From Candidatus Methanomassiliicoccus intestinalis Issoire-Mx1 (lineage in GTDB: Archaea; Thermoplasmatota; Thermoplasmata; Methanomassiliicoccales; Methanomassiliicoccaceae), in the NCBI RefSeq assembly GCF_000404225.1, contig NC_021353.1, positions 1,736,001-1,800,000 of the forward strand: a stretch of 64,000 nt of DNA, read 5' to 3'. The position numbers and the translations under genes are program-made. Each line of letters begins with the position of its first letter. Within the stretch, counting starts at the first letter, position 1. Shown one piece after another: positions 18,601 to 27,840 of this stretch. The notes under the pieces are model-generated. The model was not told the origin of the DNA, did no database searches, and worked only from the letters and a program-made list of their open reading frames with translations.

Positions 18601-19606
18601 TATCCATCACCATGTGAGATACACCAGGCGAGTATGATTTAACCTCCCTGATGTGCGATATGGAATACTTCCTGCTGCCGGCAGCTTTTTTAATATTTTC
18701 CAGAGCAGCCTCGGGAAAGATCTCGAGAGGATATGTATCGTGATAATGGATAATTCCACCTGTTTTTATGAGATCAAATGCTTTTCTTAAATGCTGGTGT
18801 GTAGTGTGCACATAACCCATAATTATCCTGTCTGCAATCCTGCTGCCTTCCAGATTGTTGTTGTCACCTAAAATTGGGTATACGATATCCTGTACGTTAT
18901 TCAATAATATATTCTCATTAAGGTAATTATATGAAACTGGGTTTATCTCACATGCAATTATCTTATGAGCGTTGGCATGTACAGCGAGAGGAAGCGTAAA
19001 ATAACCAATTCCTGCAAACATATCTACAATGGTTTCACCAGTGCAGTCAAGAGAAGACATTCTCAGTTTTTCGTCAATATTTCCTGATGAGAACATAAGT
19101 TTTGACACGTCTAATTTGTAATATATTCCATTTTCAAAATGAACTGTTTCTGTATTTGTGCCGTATAATATTTCTACATCGGGAATGCGCTGTATTCCAC
19201 TTATGTGGCTGCGTTCTCTCACAATGCATTCCGCACCGAGTATTTTTGCATATGATGGAGCGATTTTAAATCTCAGATCTTCCAGTTCTTCTGGAATTTT
19301 TATAATTGCTACGCTTCCCAGTTTCTCCCATTTCTGCGGAAGGAACGCTTTGAGTTTTTCATCAATATCTACATCTTCGGCAATGAGTTCCTGAGGAGTT
19401 TTTCTGTATGATCGATCTTCTGCAGATCCATTTTCAACTGTAAATCCATACTGCAAAATAACCTCATCATCAGGCAGTTCCCTGAGAGGCAGATATATAA
19501 AATCTTCATTTTCAAATATTTTATAATCTTTACGGACTAACCCCAGCTTAAATAATTTCTTGCGGATGTACTCCCCATCATTTTTGGGAATCTTTGCAAG
19601 AATCAT
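18584..19606 (-). CDS. Trm5/TYW2-family tRNA position-37 enzyme, probably Taw2-like
   Basis: The 340-residue protein has an N-terminal Trm5-like RNA-binding region and a Rossmann SAM-binding domain with DMFAGIGYFTLPLAVHAN at about residue 190. Trm5 methylates G37, while the archaeal TYW2 homologue (Taw2) transfers the aminocarboxypropyl group in wyosine synthesis. The motif after the SAM domain, RIIMGYVHTTHQHLRKAF, reads like TYW2 rather than Trm5, which has a proline-rich catalytic NLPxxS motif at that place. I therefore favour Taw2, with moderate certainty. It converges with the previous gene. Confidence 0.8.
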   Translation of the reverse strand: MILAKIPKNDGEYIRKKLFKLGLVRKDYKIFENEDFIYLPLRELPDDEVILQYGFTVENGSAEDRSYRKTPQELIAEDVDIDEKLKAFLPQKWEKLGSVAIIKIPEELEDLRFKIAPSYAKILGAECIVRERSHISGIQRIPDVEILYGTNTETVHFENGIYYKLDVSKLMFSSGNIDEKLRMSSLDCTGETIVDMFAGIGYFTLPLAVHANAHKIIACEINPVSYNYLNENILLNNVQDIVYPILGDNNNLEGSRIADRIIMGYVHTTHQHLRKAFDLIKTGGIIHYHDTYPLEIFPEAALENIKKAAGSRKYSISHIREVKSYSPGVSHMVMDITVEQ

Positions 19607-19645
19607 AAAAGAAAATACGGGTTGCCGTATTTCAGCTTTTAGATT

Positions 19646-20815
19646 TTATCTCCCCAGCAACAGAGTTTTCAATGCTCCTGGAGCTAATTTCATAAGCGAT
19701 GGAACAGACTTCAACAGAGGTCTGGCAAGTTTTGAAGGATAGTCGATGTCACCTGTTGCGATTATCTCTCTCGCTTCCGGCTTATCTAACAATTTGCCGG
19801 CTTCATCTAACCTCTTATCACTCATCCCAGTGAACACTTTCCTGATGATCATTCCTCTGTCCAATTCCTTTCCGATTTCTGATTTCCATTTTTCTTCATA
19901 TGCTGACAAAAATGCTGCACTATAATTGTTTGAATTGACAGCATCCAAAGCGGTTTCTGCAGCATATTTAGCACATTGCATTCCAGTGTACAGACCTCCT
20001 CCAGAAAGAGGCTTTGTCTGAGCAGCGGCATCACCTACAATCATGATGTTGTCTGCATATGTTGATTTAGGATATCCTATCGGGATCACACCAGAATAAG
20101 TCTGCGTGCGGTTAACTTCACCAAATCCTCTTTTTTCAATCAAACTGTCAAGGTATTTACTGGGGATACCGTTGCCTTTTGAGATTCCAACACCAACCCT
20201 GGTAAATTCTCCGCACGGCAGGATCCATGCAAAAAAGCCGGGTGCAACCTCTTTCCCTACGTAAACCTCAACAAGATCCTGATCAGGCATTGTTACTTCC
20301 AGATCCGCTTGGATTCCCCTTACAATCTCTTTTGCGCAGCCAAGACCTGCACATGTCCCAACATGTGATTTATAACCGTCTGCTCCGATCAGAAGATTTG
20401 TATTAATTTCATTATTTTTATTATCTGTCATATAACTTACAGCGAGGCCGTTATGTTCTCTTTTAAAATCTATAATTCTTGAATCTGTGTTAATTACTGC
20501 ACCTGATTTTCTAGCACTGTCACAGCAGATGTTATCAAAACGGCATCTGTCGATTACGACAGCCTTTGCTTCATCCGTTTTTACTTCTAGAACTCTTCCA
20601 TCAGGAAAAAATAGTCTAAAACCTTTAATTACATTCAAAACAGACTCTTCAGCATTTGCTAATTCTACAACTCTCGGATGTACAAGACCTGTACACTGGA
20701 CAGGTTTCCCTATCTCTGAGTGCTCTTCCATTATCTGTACAGAGCATTCTTTTAAATTAGATGCTAGATAGCTGCCAATCGGCCCCCCGCCAGAAATTAT
20801 GATCTGAGAGTCCAT
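19646..20815 (-). CDS. Geranylgeranyl reductase-like FAD protein
   Basis: The 389-residue flavoprotein starts with the FAD-binding GGGPIGSYLASNL motif and contains the IVGDAAAQTKPLSGGGLYTG motif at about 275, both typical of the geranylgeranyl reductase family. In archaea this family saturates the isoprenoid side chains of the membrane lipids, using reduced ferredoxin or F420-like donors. The CTGLVHPRVVEL segment near residue 42 contains the conserved cysteine. There is a gap of 39 bases to the tRNA enzyme gene and 69 bases to the transaldolase gene, all on the same strand. Confidence 0.88.
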   Translation of the reverse strand: MDSQIIISGGGPIGSYLASNLKECSVQIMEEHSEIGKPVQCTGLVHPRVVELANAEESVLNVIKGFRLFFPDGRVLEVKTDEAKAVVIDRCRFDNICCDSARKSGAVINTDSRIIDFKREHNGLAVSYMTDNKNNEINTNLLIGADGYKSHVGTCAGLGCAKEIVRGIQADLEVTMPDQDLVEVYVGKEVAPGFFAWILPCGEFTRVGVGISKGNGIPSKYLDSLIEKRGFGEVNRTQTYSGVIPIGYPKSTYADNIMIVGDAAAQTKPLSGGGLYTGMQCAKYAAETALDAVNSNNYSAAFLSAYEEKWKSEIGKELDRGMIIRKVFTGMSDKRLDEAGKLLDKPEAREIIATGDIDYPSKLARPLLKSVPSLMKLAPGALKTLLLGR

Positions 20816-20884
20816 ACAGCATTAGTAGAATATTGTGGTATAATAAATTGTGTATAATGATGGTTGCCCATCATTGGTTCACAT

Positions 20885-21574
20885 TTATTTTTTTGATTTA
20901 GTTTTAGGCTTTGGTTTAGCAGGAGCCTTTGAAGATGCGCATTTTTCCCAGTCATCCTGGAATTTTTTAATGCCGATGTCAGTCAAAGGATGGTTAAACA
21001 TCTTGTCAAGCACATCGAAAGGTATTGTAGCAATATCTGCACCCATCTGCGCGGCTTCTACTACATGAATCGGATGACGGACAGAAGCAACGATCACTTC
21101 TGTTTCAAAATCATAGCAGTCCAGGATGTTCATGATCTCTGCAATCAGTTTCATTCCGTCCTGCCCAGCATCATCCAGTCTTCCTACAAACGGAGATATG
21201 TAACGTGCCCCGGCTTTGCATGCTAAAAGTGCCTGGGATGCGGAAAATATCAGAGTTACATTTACATTTATGCCTTCGCTGGAGAGAACTTTTGTAGCTT
21301 TCATTCCCTCTTTTGTCATAGGGATCTTAATAACAATATTTTTGTGAATTTTTGATAATTCTCTGCCTTCTTTTACCATGTCTTCGGCTGTGCATCCCAT
21401 AACTTCAGCGCTTATCGGACCGTTTACAATTTTACAGATTTCTTTAACCAATGTTTTGAAATCCGTATTTTCTTTTGAGACAAGGCTTGGATTTGTAGTT
21501 ACACCATCAACTATTCCCCAGCTGTTTGCTTCTTTTATCTTTTCCAAGTTAGCAGTATCAATAAAAATCTTCAT
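20885..21574 (-). CDS. Transaldolase (TalA/FSA-like subfamily)
   Basis: The 229-residue enzyme belongs to the short transaldolase / fructose-6-phosphate aldolase-like family and probably moves a dihydroxyacetone unit between sugar phosphates. Family motifs are VDGVTTNPSLVSKE, KIPMTKEG with the likely Schiff-base lysine, and YISPFVGRLDDAG. A lysine- and proline-rich tail of about 15 residues (KAPAKPKPKTKSKK) is added at the C terminus. The start overlaps the end of the transketolase C-terminal subunit gene by four bases (ATGA), so the three sugar-phosphate genes form one unit. Confidence 0.93.
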   Translation of the reverse strand: MKIFIDTANLEKIKEANSWGIVDGVTTNPSLVSKENTDFKTLVKEICKIVNGPISAEVMGCTAEDMVKEGRELSKIHKNIVIKIPMTKEGMKATKVLSSEGINVNVTLIFSASQALLACKAGARYISPFVGRLDDAGQDGMKLIAEIMNILDCYDFETEVIVASVRHPIHVVEAAQMGADIATIPFDVLDKMFNHPLTDIGIKKFQDDWEKCASSKAPAKPKPKTKSKK

Positions 21575-22518
21575 TGTTTCTTCCTCCTGATCACTTTTTC
21601 AGATGCTTCTACCACATGTTCTTTTGTCAGCCCGTACTTTTTCATTAAAGCATCACTTTCTCCAGACTCTCCAAAACATGCAGGAGTACCGATCCTCTGC
21701 TGAGGAACTGAATAGGTTTCACATAAGAATTCGCATACAGCACTGCCTAATCCCCCTTCGATAGAATGTTCTTCAGCAGTGACGATGCAGCCTGTTTTTT
21801 CTACAGATTTTGCAATTGCATCTTTATCCAACGGTTTGATGGTTGAAACATTCAGAACTTCTGCAGAGATTCCCCTTGATTCCAGTTCTTCTGCAGCTTC
21901 CAAACAGATAGCTACCATTTGTCCGCAGGCAGCCAATGTAATGTCAGACCCTTCTTTCAGAAGGGAAGCTTTTCCTACCTCAAATGGAGTTTCCATACTT
22001 GTTACCAGAGGCACATCTGATCTTCCCAGTCTCACGTAGCAAGGTCCTTTGTAGTTTGCTATTGCCTTTATTGCTTTGTATGTTTCAGCACCGTCTGCTG
22101 GAACAATGACTGTCATATTAGGCAGAACCCTCATTATTGCAATATCTTCCAAAGCCTGATGTGTAGCTCCGTCAGGTCCTACAGTTATGCCTGCATGTGT
22201 TGCTACAATTTTCACATCCAGATTTGAATATGCAACGGCCTGTCTAATCTGATCCCAGCATCTGCCTGTTGCAAACGCTGCAAACGTTGAAGCAAATACG
22301 GTTTTCCCAGCAGCTGCCAGACCAGCCGCCGTGCCGATCATGTTCTGCTCGGCAATGCCGCAGTTAAAGAATCTTTCTGGGAAGTTTTTTGCAAACTCCG
22401 CAGTTCTTGTGGATGATGATAAATCGGCATCAAGAACAACAACATCGGTTCGTTCTTTCCCCACTTCTGTCAATGCATTAGCATATTCTTTTCTCTGACT
22501 AGTATACATCCACTTCAT
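21571..22518 (-). CDS. Transketolase, C-terminal subunit
   Basis: This is the pyrimidine-binding and C-terminal half of a split transketolase (315 residues). It has the AEQNMIGTAAGLAAAGKTVF motif with the conserved Glu that activates thiamine diphosphate, and the AEEHSIEGGLGSAVCEFL segment of the third domain. Its partner is encoded directly upstream and the two overlap by four bases. Together they interconvert pentoses and hexoses, which is how many archaea make ribose phosphate without the oxidative pentose branch. Confidence 0.95.
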   Translation of the reverse strand: MKWMYTSQRKEYANALTEVGKERTDVVVLDADLSSSTRTAEFAKNFPERFFNCGIAEQNMIGTAAGLAAAGKTVFASTFAAFATGRCWDQIRQAVAYSNLDVKIVATHAGITVGPDGATHQALEDIAIMRVLPNMTVIVPADGAETYKAIKAIANYKGPCYVRLGRSDVPLVTSMETPFEVGKASLLKEGSDITLAACGQMVAICLEAAEELESRGISAEVLNVSTIKPLDKDAIAKSVEKTGCIVTAEEHSIEGGLGSAVCEFLCETYSVPQQRIGTPACFGESGESDALMKKYGLTKEHVVEASEKVIRRKKQ

Positions 22519-23351
22519 GCGCAGTCCCCCAGTTCTTTGAGGGCGATTTTATACTCATCTTCATTTGGAGCCTTGCCATGGAATCCAATTGCGCCTTCCA
22601 TGAAAGATACTCCCTTTCCTTTTATGGTATTGGCAATGATTACAGTAGGTTTTCCAGTGGTTTCTTTAGCTTTATCGCAGGCTTCCAGAATCTGCCTCAT
22701 ATCATGTCCGTTTATCTCTATGAGATTCCATCCGAATGCAAGCCATTTATCTGCCAGAGGTTCAAGTGACATGACCTGTTCAGTAGGACCGTCTATCTGG
22801 AGTTTGTTGCGGTCTATAAAAAGAGTGAGATTGTCTAATTTGTATTGAGCTGCCAGCATCGCCGCTTCCCAATTCTGTCCTTCCTGAAGCTCTCCATCTC
22901 CGCAGATGCAGTATATTCTGGAACCAGATCGATCTAATTTTGCAGCCAGCGCGAGTCCGTTGGCCATGCTGAGTCCCTGCCCAAGAGATCCTGTTGAAAC
23001 TTCGACTCCACGAGTTTTCTGTCTGCATGGATGTCCTTGAAGGTTCGAGTCAACTTTTCTTAATGTGAGCAGTTCATCTATCGGAAAGTAACCACATTCT
23101 GCCAGTGCTGCATAGTATGATGGAGCTGCATGCCCTTTAGACAACACAAATTTGTCCCTTTCTTCCCAGTGAGGATTGTTTGGGTCATGTTTCATGATTT
23201 TGAAAAATAATGCAGTAATCAGATCAGCTGCAGAAAGAGATCCACCAGGATGTCCTGACTTAGCTGCATAAATCATCTTAATAGCGTGACACCTAATAGT
23301 CTTAGCTTTAGCCTCCAAATCTTGGATGGTCTGATCGTCATATAGCGTCAT
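22515..23351 (-). CDS. Transketolase, N-terminal subunit
   Basis: The 278-residue half binds the diphosphate of thiamine diphosphate: the GDGELQEGQNWEAAMLA motif is the standard GDG(x)n-N thiamine site at about residue 152, and GHPGGSLSAADLITALFF and LSKGHAAPSYYAAL are the flanking active-site segments. It is the first gene of the tktN-tktC-transaldolase operon. There is a 101-base gap to pcn upstream, which contains a possible own promoter. The division into two genes is the usual arrangement in archaea. Confidence 0.95.
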   Translation of the reverse strand: MTLYDDQTIQDLEAKAKTIRCHAIKMIYAAKSGHPGGSLSAADLITALFFKIMKHDPNNPHWEERDKFVLSKGHAAPSYYAALAECGYFPIDELLTLRKVDSNLQGHPCRQKTRGVEVSTGSLGQGLSMANGLALAAKLDRSGSRIYCICGDGELQEGQNWEAAMLAAQYKLDNLTLFIDRNKLQIDGPTEQVMSLEPLADKWLAFGWNLIEINGHDMRQILEACDKAKETTGKPTVIIANTIKGKGVSFMEGAIGFHGKAPNEDEYKIALKELGDCA

Positions 23352-23452
23352 TATTGCACCTCATGGGAAAAGAATTCAAGAGGCAATGCTCGTGGGTAAA
23401 TTAAATCTTTGGCGCAACTTTCTGAATATCATCACAAAATTGCGCTAAAAGA

Positions 23453-24190
23453 TCATTCGTTTTCAATTCTGGGTGCTAACAGGTAGTTGACCATGCCGTT
23501 TCCTTCTGCAATCTCAAACTCCAAACGGACAGGATAGTTCGTTCCGAGATTGATATCTGCAGCTGTTCCCCCGGGTATGGATCTGACCATGTTCGAGAAA
23601 TAGTCCAGCGGGAACATGCTTTTTACAGATTCCTGGCAGTCAAGTGAAATAAGCTGATCTTTAGCCAATTTAAGATTTACGCTATCTGTATCTCCTTCTG
23701 AATACATTTCAAAATCATCTGGAGAAGCTGAAAGCGCAATATGATCTGATACAGATTCTGCTGCCTTTATGCCTTTCTGAAGCTCATCTACTCCAAGGCT
23801 TATCTTGGCAGGCAGTGCAACATTTGGCACACGGGGGTCGCTCATTCCTGCTGTATCAACAAGATTCATTTTTCTCACAATGTTTCCAACGCGGATAATC
23901 AATCTGTTTTTCTCATCGTTCTGGTCGATCTCTAAAATGTCTCCACCACGAGAGAGTTTCAGAACCTCTTTGATTTTATCCAGGTCGATTCCCAGCTCCA
24001 TATCGTCTGCGCTAAACTCTTCAAAAGCTGTTTTTTCAACTCGCATATCGACCATAGCAACATGTGCTGGATCTACTGCTTTAATCTCTAATCCCTCTGG
24101 ATCAATATTGAATTTAGCTTCATCAACAAGAGTGGATACAACATCGACAATTCCCTTAAGGGTTTCAGATTTTATCTTAGCGTGAAACAT
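23453..24190 (-). CDS. pcn: DNA polymerase sliding clamp (PCNA)
   Basis: The 245-residue protein forms the trimeric sliding clamp for replication and repair. Family motifs are the start region FHAKIKSETLKGIVDVVSTL, VDPAHVAMVDMRVEK, the interdomain segment at about 120 and the C-terminal YLLAPRIENE. The start at 24190 (Met-Phe-His-Ala) is preferred over the 5-codon longer one at 24205 because the clamp family begins here. It is downstream of tfs on the same strand with a 46-base gap; replication and transcription factor genes are often neighbours in archaea. Confidence 0.96.
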   Translation of the reverse strand: MFHAKIKSETLKGIVDVVSTLVDEAKFNIDPEGLEIKAVDPAHVAMVDMRVEKTAFEEFSADDMELGIDLDKIKEVLKLSRGGDILEIDQNDEKNRLIIRVGNIVRKMNLVDTAGMSDPRVPNVALPAKISLGVDELQKGIKAAESVSDHIALSASPDDFEMYSEGDTDSVNLKLAKDQLISLDCQESVKSMFPLDYFSNMVRSIPGGTAADINLGTNYPVRLEFEIAEGNGMVNYLLAPRIENE

Positions 24191-24236
24191 TGAATCTCCC
24201 CACATTACCTTAACTTTCTCTCAATTTTAAATCTTC

Positions 24237-24548
24237 TTAGTATTGTCTCCACTTATTTCCACATTTACAACATGTAAGAAAGGTGGTTTCAGGTTCGTCA
24301 GACTTTCTAGTTTGTCTAAGATACCAATAAGCTTCATTATGTCCACATTTCGGACATGGAACGTTTGTTTTAGGCATGGTGCCCTCGATAGCATCGACTA
24401 CTGGGCAATCTTCCACATCTGTTTTTTTCTTTTGTATCGTAATCTTTTCCCCGCCTTGAACAGGCTCTTTGTTTCCACATCTGCATGTGACAAAACCGTC
24501 TACTGCCTGGGTAGGGAAGAGCAATGATCCGCATTTACTACAGAACAT
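24237..24548 (-). CDS. tfs: Transcription factor S (TFS, RPB9/TFIIS-like)
   Basis: The 103-residue protein carries two zinc ribbons: an N-terminal CSKCGSLL ... CRCG ribbon and a C-terminal CPKCGHNEAYWYLRQTRKSDE ... CCKCGNKW ribbon. TFS triggers RNA cleavage by stalled RNA polymerase. The characteristic TFIIS-type acidic pair in the C-terminal hairpin is present as Asp-Glu (RKSDEPETT), so it should be cleavage active. It lies upstream of pcn. The upstream 408-base gap to the beta-CASP gene would hold its promoter. Confidence 0.95.
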   Translation of the reverse strand: MFCSKCGSLLFPTQAVDGFVTCRCGNKEPVQGGEKITIQKKKTDVEDCPVVDAIEGTMPKTNVPCPKCGHNEAYWYLRQTRKSDEPETTFLTCCKCGNKWRQY

Positions 24549-24956
24549 AATCTCGCCTGGTGTTGGTGATATGTAGAGAGGTATTAAAGCTTGTTTTTAT
24601 AAAATCCTGTTTCATTGCAGAATTTTCACAGCTTGAGACCTCTCTCTTCGTTTTTACCTTTAACATATCATATATATACACTTTTAGATATGAGAATAGC
24701 TTTGATTCATCAACACACTGTGATTGAAAATAAAAGAAAGCAGATTGGATCATATCATCAACTTAAAATACTGATATCGTTTAATGCGCGAGGATAAAAA
24801 TAAATCGTGAATCTTTTCATCTCGATATGAGAAGATTCGAGGATAAACTACGAATATCATCTAAAGCTGTGTTTAATTCGCAGAGATGATGATTGTTGTA
24901 ACCTCGTTCACTTTAAAGGTCACTAACTAAAATCACTGTAATTCAGAGGTAAAAAT
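24549..24956. other. 408-base intergenic region with an imperfect inverted repeat
   Basis: No gene is supported. It separates the divergent tfs and beta-CASP genes and is A+T rich. GAATCTTTTC at 24809-24818 and GAGAAGATTC at 24829-24838 pair with one mismatch around a 10-nt centre. The phrase CGAGGATAAA occurs twice, near 24789 and 24838. An AGAGGT Shine-Dalgarno at about 24945 serves the next gene. Either operators or a decayed sequence are possible. Confidence 0.35.
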
Positions 24957-26207
24957 ATGAAACTTAAATTTCTTGGAGGCGTAGAAGAAGTAGGAAAATT
25001 GGGGATGCTCCTTCATGAGGACAATGTCAATCTCCTGTTTGACTACGGCATGGCCGCAGACAAACCCCCTACCTATCCACTGCCAGCTCCGAAACCAGAT
25101 ATGGTGTTCCTAACACACAGCCATTTAGACCACTGCGGAATGCTTCCCTGGATCGCAAAGAACTATGGAACTGAAATAATAGCAACACCGCCGACTGTCA
25201 AGGTTACAGAACTCCTTGTGCGTGATTCCATAAAGATTGCGAAAGCCGAAGGGTATCCAGAAGTCTACAATGAAAATGACATAGATGAATTGATGAATAA
25301 CTTTACAACGATGAGTTATACCGAGGTCATGGACATAGGACCTCTGGAAGTTTCACCATATCCAGCAGGACATATTCCTGGTGCAGCGATGTATGAGATT
25401 TATGGAGACTCCACCACCGTATTTACCGGGGACATTCACACATGCAACATGCGTCTGGTAAAGGGAGCTAAGCCTGTTAAGTGCGATAATCTGATTATTG
25501 AAGGTACTTACTCCGGCAGAAATCATCCTGACAGAAAGAAGACTGAAAGAGAACTCATCGAAAGCGTAAAAGAAACCGTAGAAAACGGCGGAAAGGCTAT
25601 AATTCCCTGTTTTGCAGTCGGTAGAACCCAGGAAGTAATGATGATTCTTAAGAATCTTAAATACAATATGTGGGTAGACGGCATGGGAAAATCTATTTCC
25701 AAGATCTACAAAACTTTCCCCGGATATATCAGGTCTGAACATGATCTGAAAGAATCCAGACGTCGTTTTTCAGAAGTTACCTATTCCAGAGACAGGAAAC
25801 AGGCGAGAGCTGAGGCCCAGGTCATTGTGGCTACAGGCGGTATGTTAGACGGAGGCCCTGTTCAGACATACATAAATGATGTGAAAAACGACCCGCACAG
25901 TTCAATTCTACTGACCGGTTTCCAAGTAGAAACTTCAAATGGCTACAATCTTCTCAATAACCGCACTATGAACATTCAGCTGGCCAGAGATCAGCCTGAG
26001 CAGACGATTAAGGTTAAGTGTAATCTGAAGAAATTTGATCTCAGCGCGCATGCAGGCCAGGATGACCTGATTAAATTTGTAGAAGGCTGCGACCCGGAAA
26101 ATGTAGTGATCATGCATTCGGATGACCGCGAGCCATTTGCCAAAGAACTGAGAGACCGCAACTTCAACGTAATACTTCCAAAGACCAACGAGGAGTTCGA
26201 ACTCTGA
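24957..26207 (+). CDS. Metallo-beta-lactamase/beta-CASP RNA nuclease (archaeal CPSF-like)
   Basis: The 416-residue protein contains motif 2 HSHLDHCG near residue 56, the beta-lactamase aspartate motifs and the beta-CASP region (ESRRRFSEV, FDLSAHAGQDDL near residue 360). This is the archaeal RNA-processing nuclease fold related to CPSF73; because there are no N-terminal KH domains it is the short (aCPSF2-like) class. These enzymes act as endo- or 5'-3' exonucleases on RNA. The start follows an AGAGGT Shine-Dalgarno. Its stop overlaps the nadC start (TGATG). Confidence 0.88.
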   Translation: MKLKFLGGVEEVGKLGMLLHEDNVNLLFDYGMAADKPPTYPLPAPKPDMVFLTHSHLDHCGMLPWIAKNYGTEIIATPPTVKVTELLVRDSIKIAKAEGYPEVYNENDIDELMNNFTTMSYTEVMDIGPLEVSPYPAGHIPGAAMYEIYGDSTTVFTGDIHTCNMRLVKGAKPVKCDNLIIEGTYSGRNHPDRKKTERELIESVKETVENGGKAIIPCFAVGRTQEVMMILKNLKYNMWVDGMGKSISKIYKTFPGYIRSEHDLKESRRRFSEVTYSRDRKQARAEAQVIVATGGMLDGGPVQTYINDVKNDPHSSILLTGFQVETSNGYNLLNNRTMNIQLARDQPEQTIKVKCNLKKFDLSAHAGQDDLIKFVEGCDPENVVIMHSDDREPFAKELRDRNFNVILPKTNEEFEL

Positions 26208-27007
26208 TGAATATTGAATCGTATATACTGGAAGACTTAGGGTTTGGAGACATAACTTCAGATGCGCTGATTGATGATAGTTTGACAGGAACTGCAGCAA
26301 TCATTGCAAACGAACCCTGCGTTGTAGCCGGTATATGCGAAGCAGAAGCTGTTTTTCAATATTTCAACATTAAAACAAACGCTTTGGTTTCAGACGGTCA
26401 AAGTGTTGAAAAAGGAGATATAATCCTTGAAGTGAGCGGTTCTCTGAAATCCATCCTTTCTGCTGAGCGCACTGCTCTTAATTTCCTGATGAGAATGTCT
26501 GGAATTGCCACAGTTACACACAGCATCTCATCCAAACTGTCTCATGCAAAGGTTGCTGCAACGAGAAAAACTACGCCTGGATTCAGGTCATTTGAGAAAA
26601 AAGCAGTTATACTGGGCGGAGGCGATCCGCACCGCTTCTGCTTGGACGATCTGATCCTCATTAAAGACAATCATATTGCAGTTGTAGGCGGAGTGGCTGA
26701 GGCTGTAATCAAAGCAAAAAAGTTCTCCTTTGCCAAAAAGGTAGAAGTTGAGGTTGAATCCATTGAGGATGCAGAGGCTGCAGTGAAGTCTGAAGCCGAT
26801 ATTATATTGTTGGACAATATGTCTCCTGAGAAAGCTGCAAAATGCTACAGCTTGATAAAATCACTAAATTCAAAAATCATTGTGGAAGTTTCAGGAACAA
26901 TCACGCCGGAAACCGCACAGCTGTATGATGAATGCGCTGATATCATTTCGCTGGGATGGATAACACATTCTGTAAGATCCATACACTTTTCTCTTGATGT
27001 GTGTTAG
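26207..27007 (+). CDS. nadC: Nicotinate-nucleotide pyrophosphorylase
   Basis: The 266-residue enzyme converts quinolinate and PRPP to nicotinate mononucleotide in de novo NAD synthesis. Recognisable motifs are ERTALNFLMRMSGIAT, RKTTPGFRSFEKKAV, LIKDNHIAVVGG and IILLDNMSPEKA. The length is slightly short of the usual 270-290 but the enzyme looks complete. The start codon overlaps the stop of the nuclease gene. No other NAD genes are in the window. Confidence 0.95.
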   Translation: MNIESYILEDLGFGDITSDALIDDSLTGTAAIIANEPCVVAGICEAEAVFQYFNIKTNALVSDGQSVEKGDIILEVSGSLKSILSAERTALNFLMRMSGIATVTHSISSKLSHAKVAATRKTTPGFRSFEKKAVILGGGDPHRFCLDDLILIKDNHIAVVGGVAEAVIKAKKFSFAKKVEVEVESIEDAEAAVKSEADIILLDNMSPEKAAKCYSLIKSLNSKIIVEVSGTITPETAQLYDECADIISLGWITHSVRSIHFSLDVC

Positions 27008-27037
27008 TAAAGTGAGCATGACCAGATATTAGTAAAC

Positions 27038-27317
27038 ATGAAAGAGAACCAATCAGACATAAAGAATTTAGAAGACAAACATAAGATGTCGATTATTCTA
27101 TACATATTCAGGAATGGAAGAGTACAGTCTATGATGCCATTCCTAAGACTCCAAGCATGCTTAATAAAATTTGATGAAGTGGAGACTATTGGTATTCTAA
27201 ACAGGAACGACTCATAACTCTGGTAAAAATACAATATATGTTGACCAGACAGATCATAGGGCCATTGCAAAACGAGTGCCTGAACCTGAGTATCTGATAA
27301 AGAGTGAAGTGAGATAA
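27038..27317 (+). pseudogene. Frameshifted winged-helix regulator remnant
   Basis: A forward ORF from 27038 gives 59 residues with a helix-turn-helix-like DKHKMSIILYIFRNGRVQ and LIKFDEVETIGIL and stops at 27217. In the +1 frame the sequence goes on from about 27204 with a segment (HNSGKNTIYVDQTDHRAIAKR) that looks like the wing and following helix of a MarR-like winged helix, to a stop at 27317. A single indel near 27204 would join them. An opposing 112-residue reading on the minus strand over this area looks like a shadow. No domain search is available to confirm. Confidence 0.4.
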
Positions 27318-27390
27318 AGAAGAGACTAAATTTGTTTAGCACTTGGGCGATTCTTTTAGCAAAACCAAAAGAAGAATGATTTGTTTTAAC

Positions 27391-27400
27391 AAAATATATA
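27391..27400 (+). promoter_or_regulatory. TATA box of RNA copy A
   Basis: AAAATATATA lies about 25 bases upstream of the inferred RNA start near 27421. The position matches the TATA boxes of copies B and C relative to their purine-rich 5' strands. Confidence 0.5.
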
Positions 27401-27420
27401 GGGCAAGAATACGATAGTGG

Positions 27421-27672
27421 GCGATGTAGGAGTTACCGCCCTCTTGCGAGGACGGGGTTCGTAACGTGACCACACGGACTAGCTTAGTGCCAGTCTAGTA
27501 TGGCAACGGTACAATCATCGATTACCATACAAGTCCAGATGCTGACTCTGGGGAAACAATTCATTGCGAATCACCTCCTGCGATCAGATCCAGACACGGT
27601 AGGATATGACCAAACTACTCCTACCGAGTCTGGCTTAGCCTTCCGCAAAAGGGACCAATGAGTCCCTTTTTT
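27421..27672 (+). ncRNA. Structured RNA, copy A of a three-member family
   Basis: No reading frame runs through this segment, and it is bounded by a TATA box upstream and a GGGAC-loop-GTCCC hairpin with six Ts (27649-27672). A GTAGGAG strand at 27426-27432 can pair with CTCCTAC at 27618-27624. That 3' strand can alternatively pair with GGTAGGA at 27598-27604, which is stacked on CCAGAC/GTCTGG (27590-27595/27628-27633). Inside are a CCTC/GAGG hairpin, a segment nearly identical to copy B (GGGGTTCGTAA, then GTGA and CCAC) and a GTATGG/CCATAC stem. Copy A is the most diverged, lacking the ATCGACAATTTGCCGAT core of copies B and C. It contains CACCTCCT near 27572, like the end of 16S rRNA. Confidence 0.65.
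27649..27672 (+). terminator. Terminator of RNA copy A
   Basis: AAGGGAC and GTCCCTT pair around a CAATGA loop and are followed directly by a run of six Ts. Confidence 0.75.
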
Positions 27673-27813
27673 ATTATATTTTCGCTTTTTGAAAATGTTA
27701 TTTATTTAGATTTGAACTGGTCTGCCTGACTACCCGAGAAATAATAAATTAAAAGTTATTGCATATAATTCTAAAAAAACAAGTACACCTGTAGTAAATG
27801 TTAAGCAAAAAAG

Positions 27814-27820
27814 CTATATG
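27814..27820 (+). promoter_or_regulatory. TATA box of RNA copy B
   Basis: CTATATG sits 21-27 bases before the first base of the AACTAAG block at 27841. The sequence from TTAAGCAAAAAA to the box is repeated before copy C, which shows that the promoter was copied with the RNA. Confidence 0.55.
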
Positions 27821-27840
27821 TGCATAGAAAGCGATAAAAG

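Noticed and set aside
27004..27342. A 112-residue open frame on the minus strand after nadC
   Set aside because: Its composition is unlike a real protein and it overlaps on the opposite strand the decayed winged-helix frames, which explain the area better.
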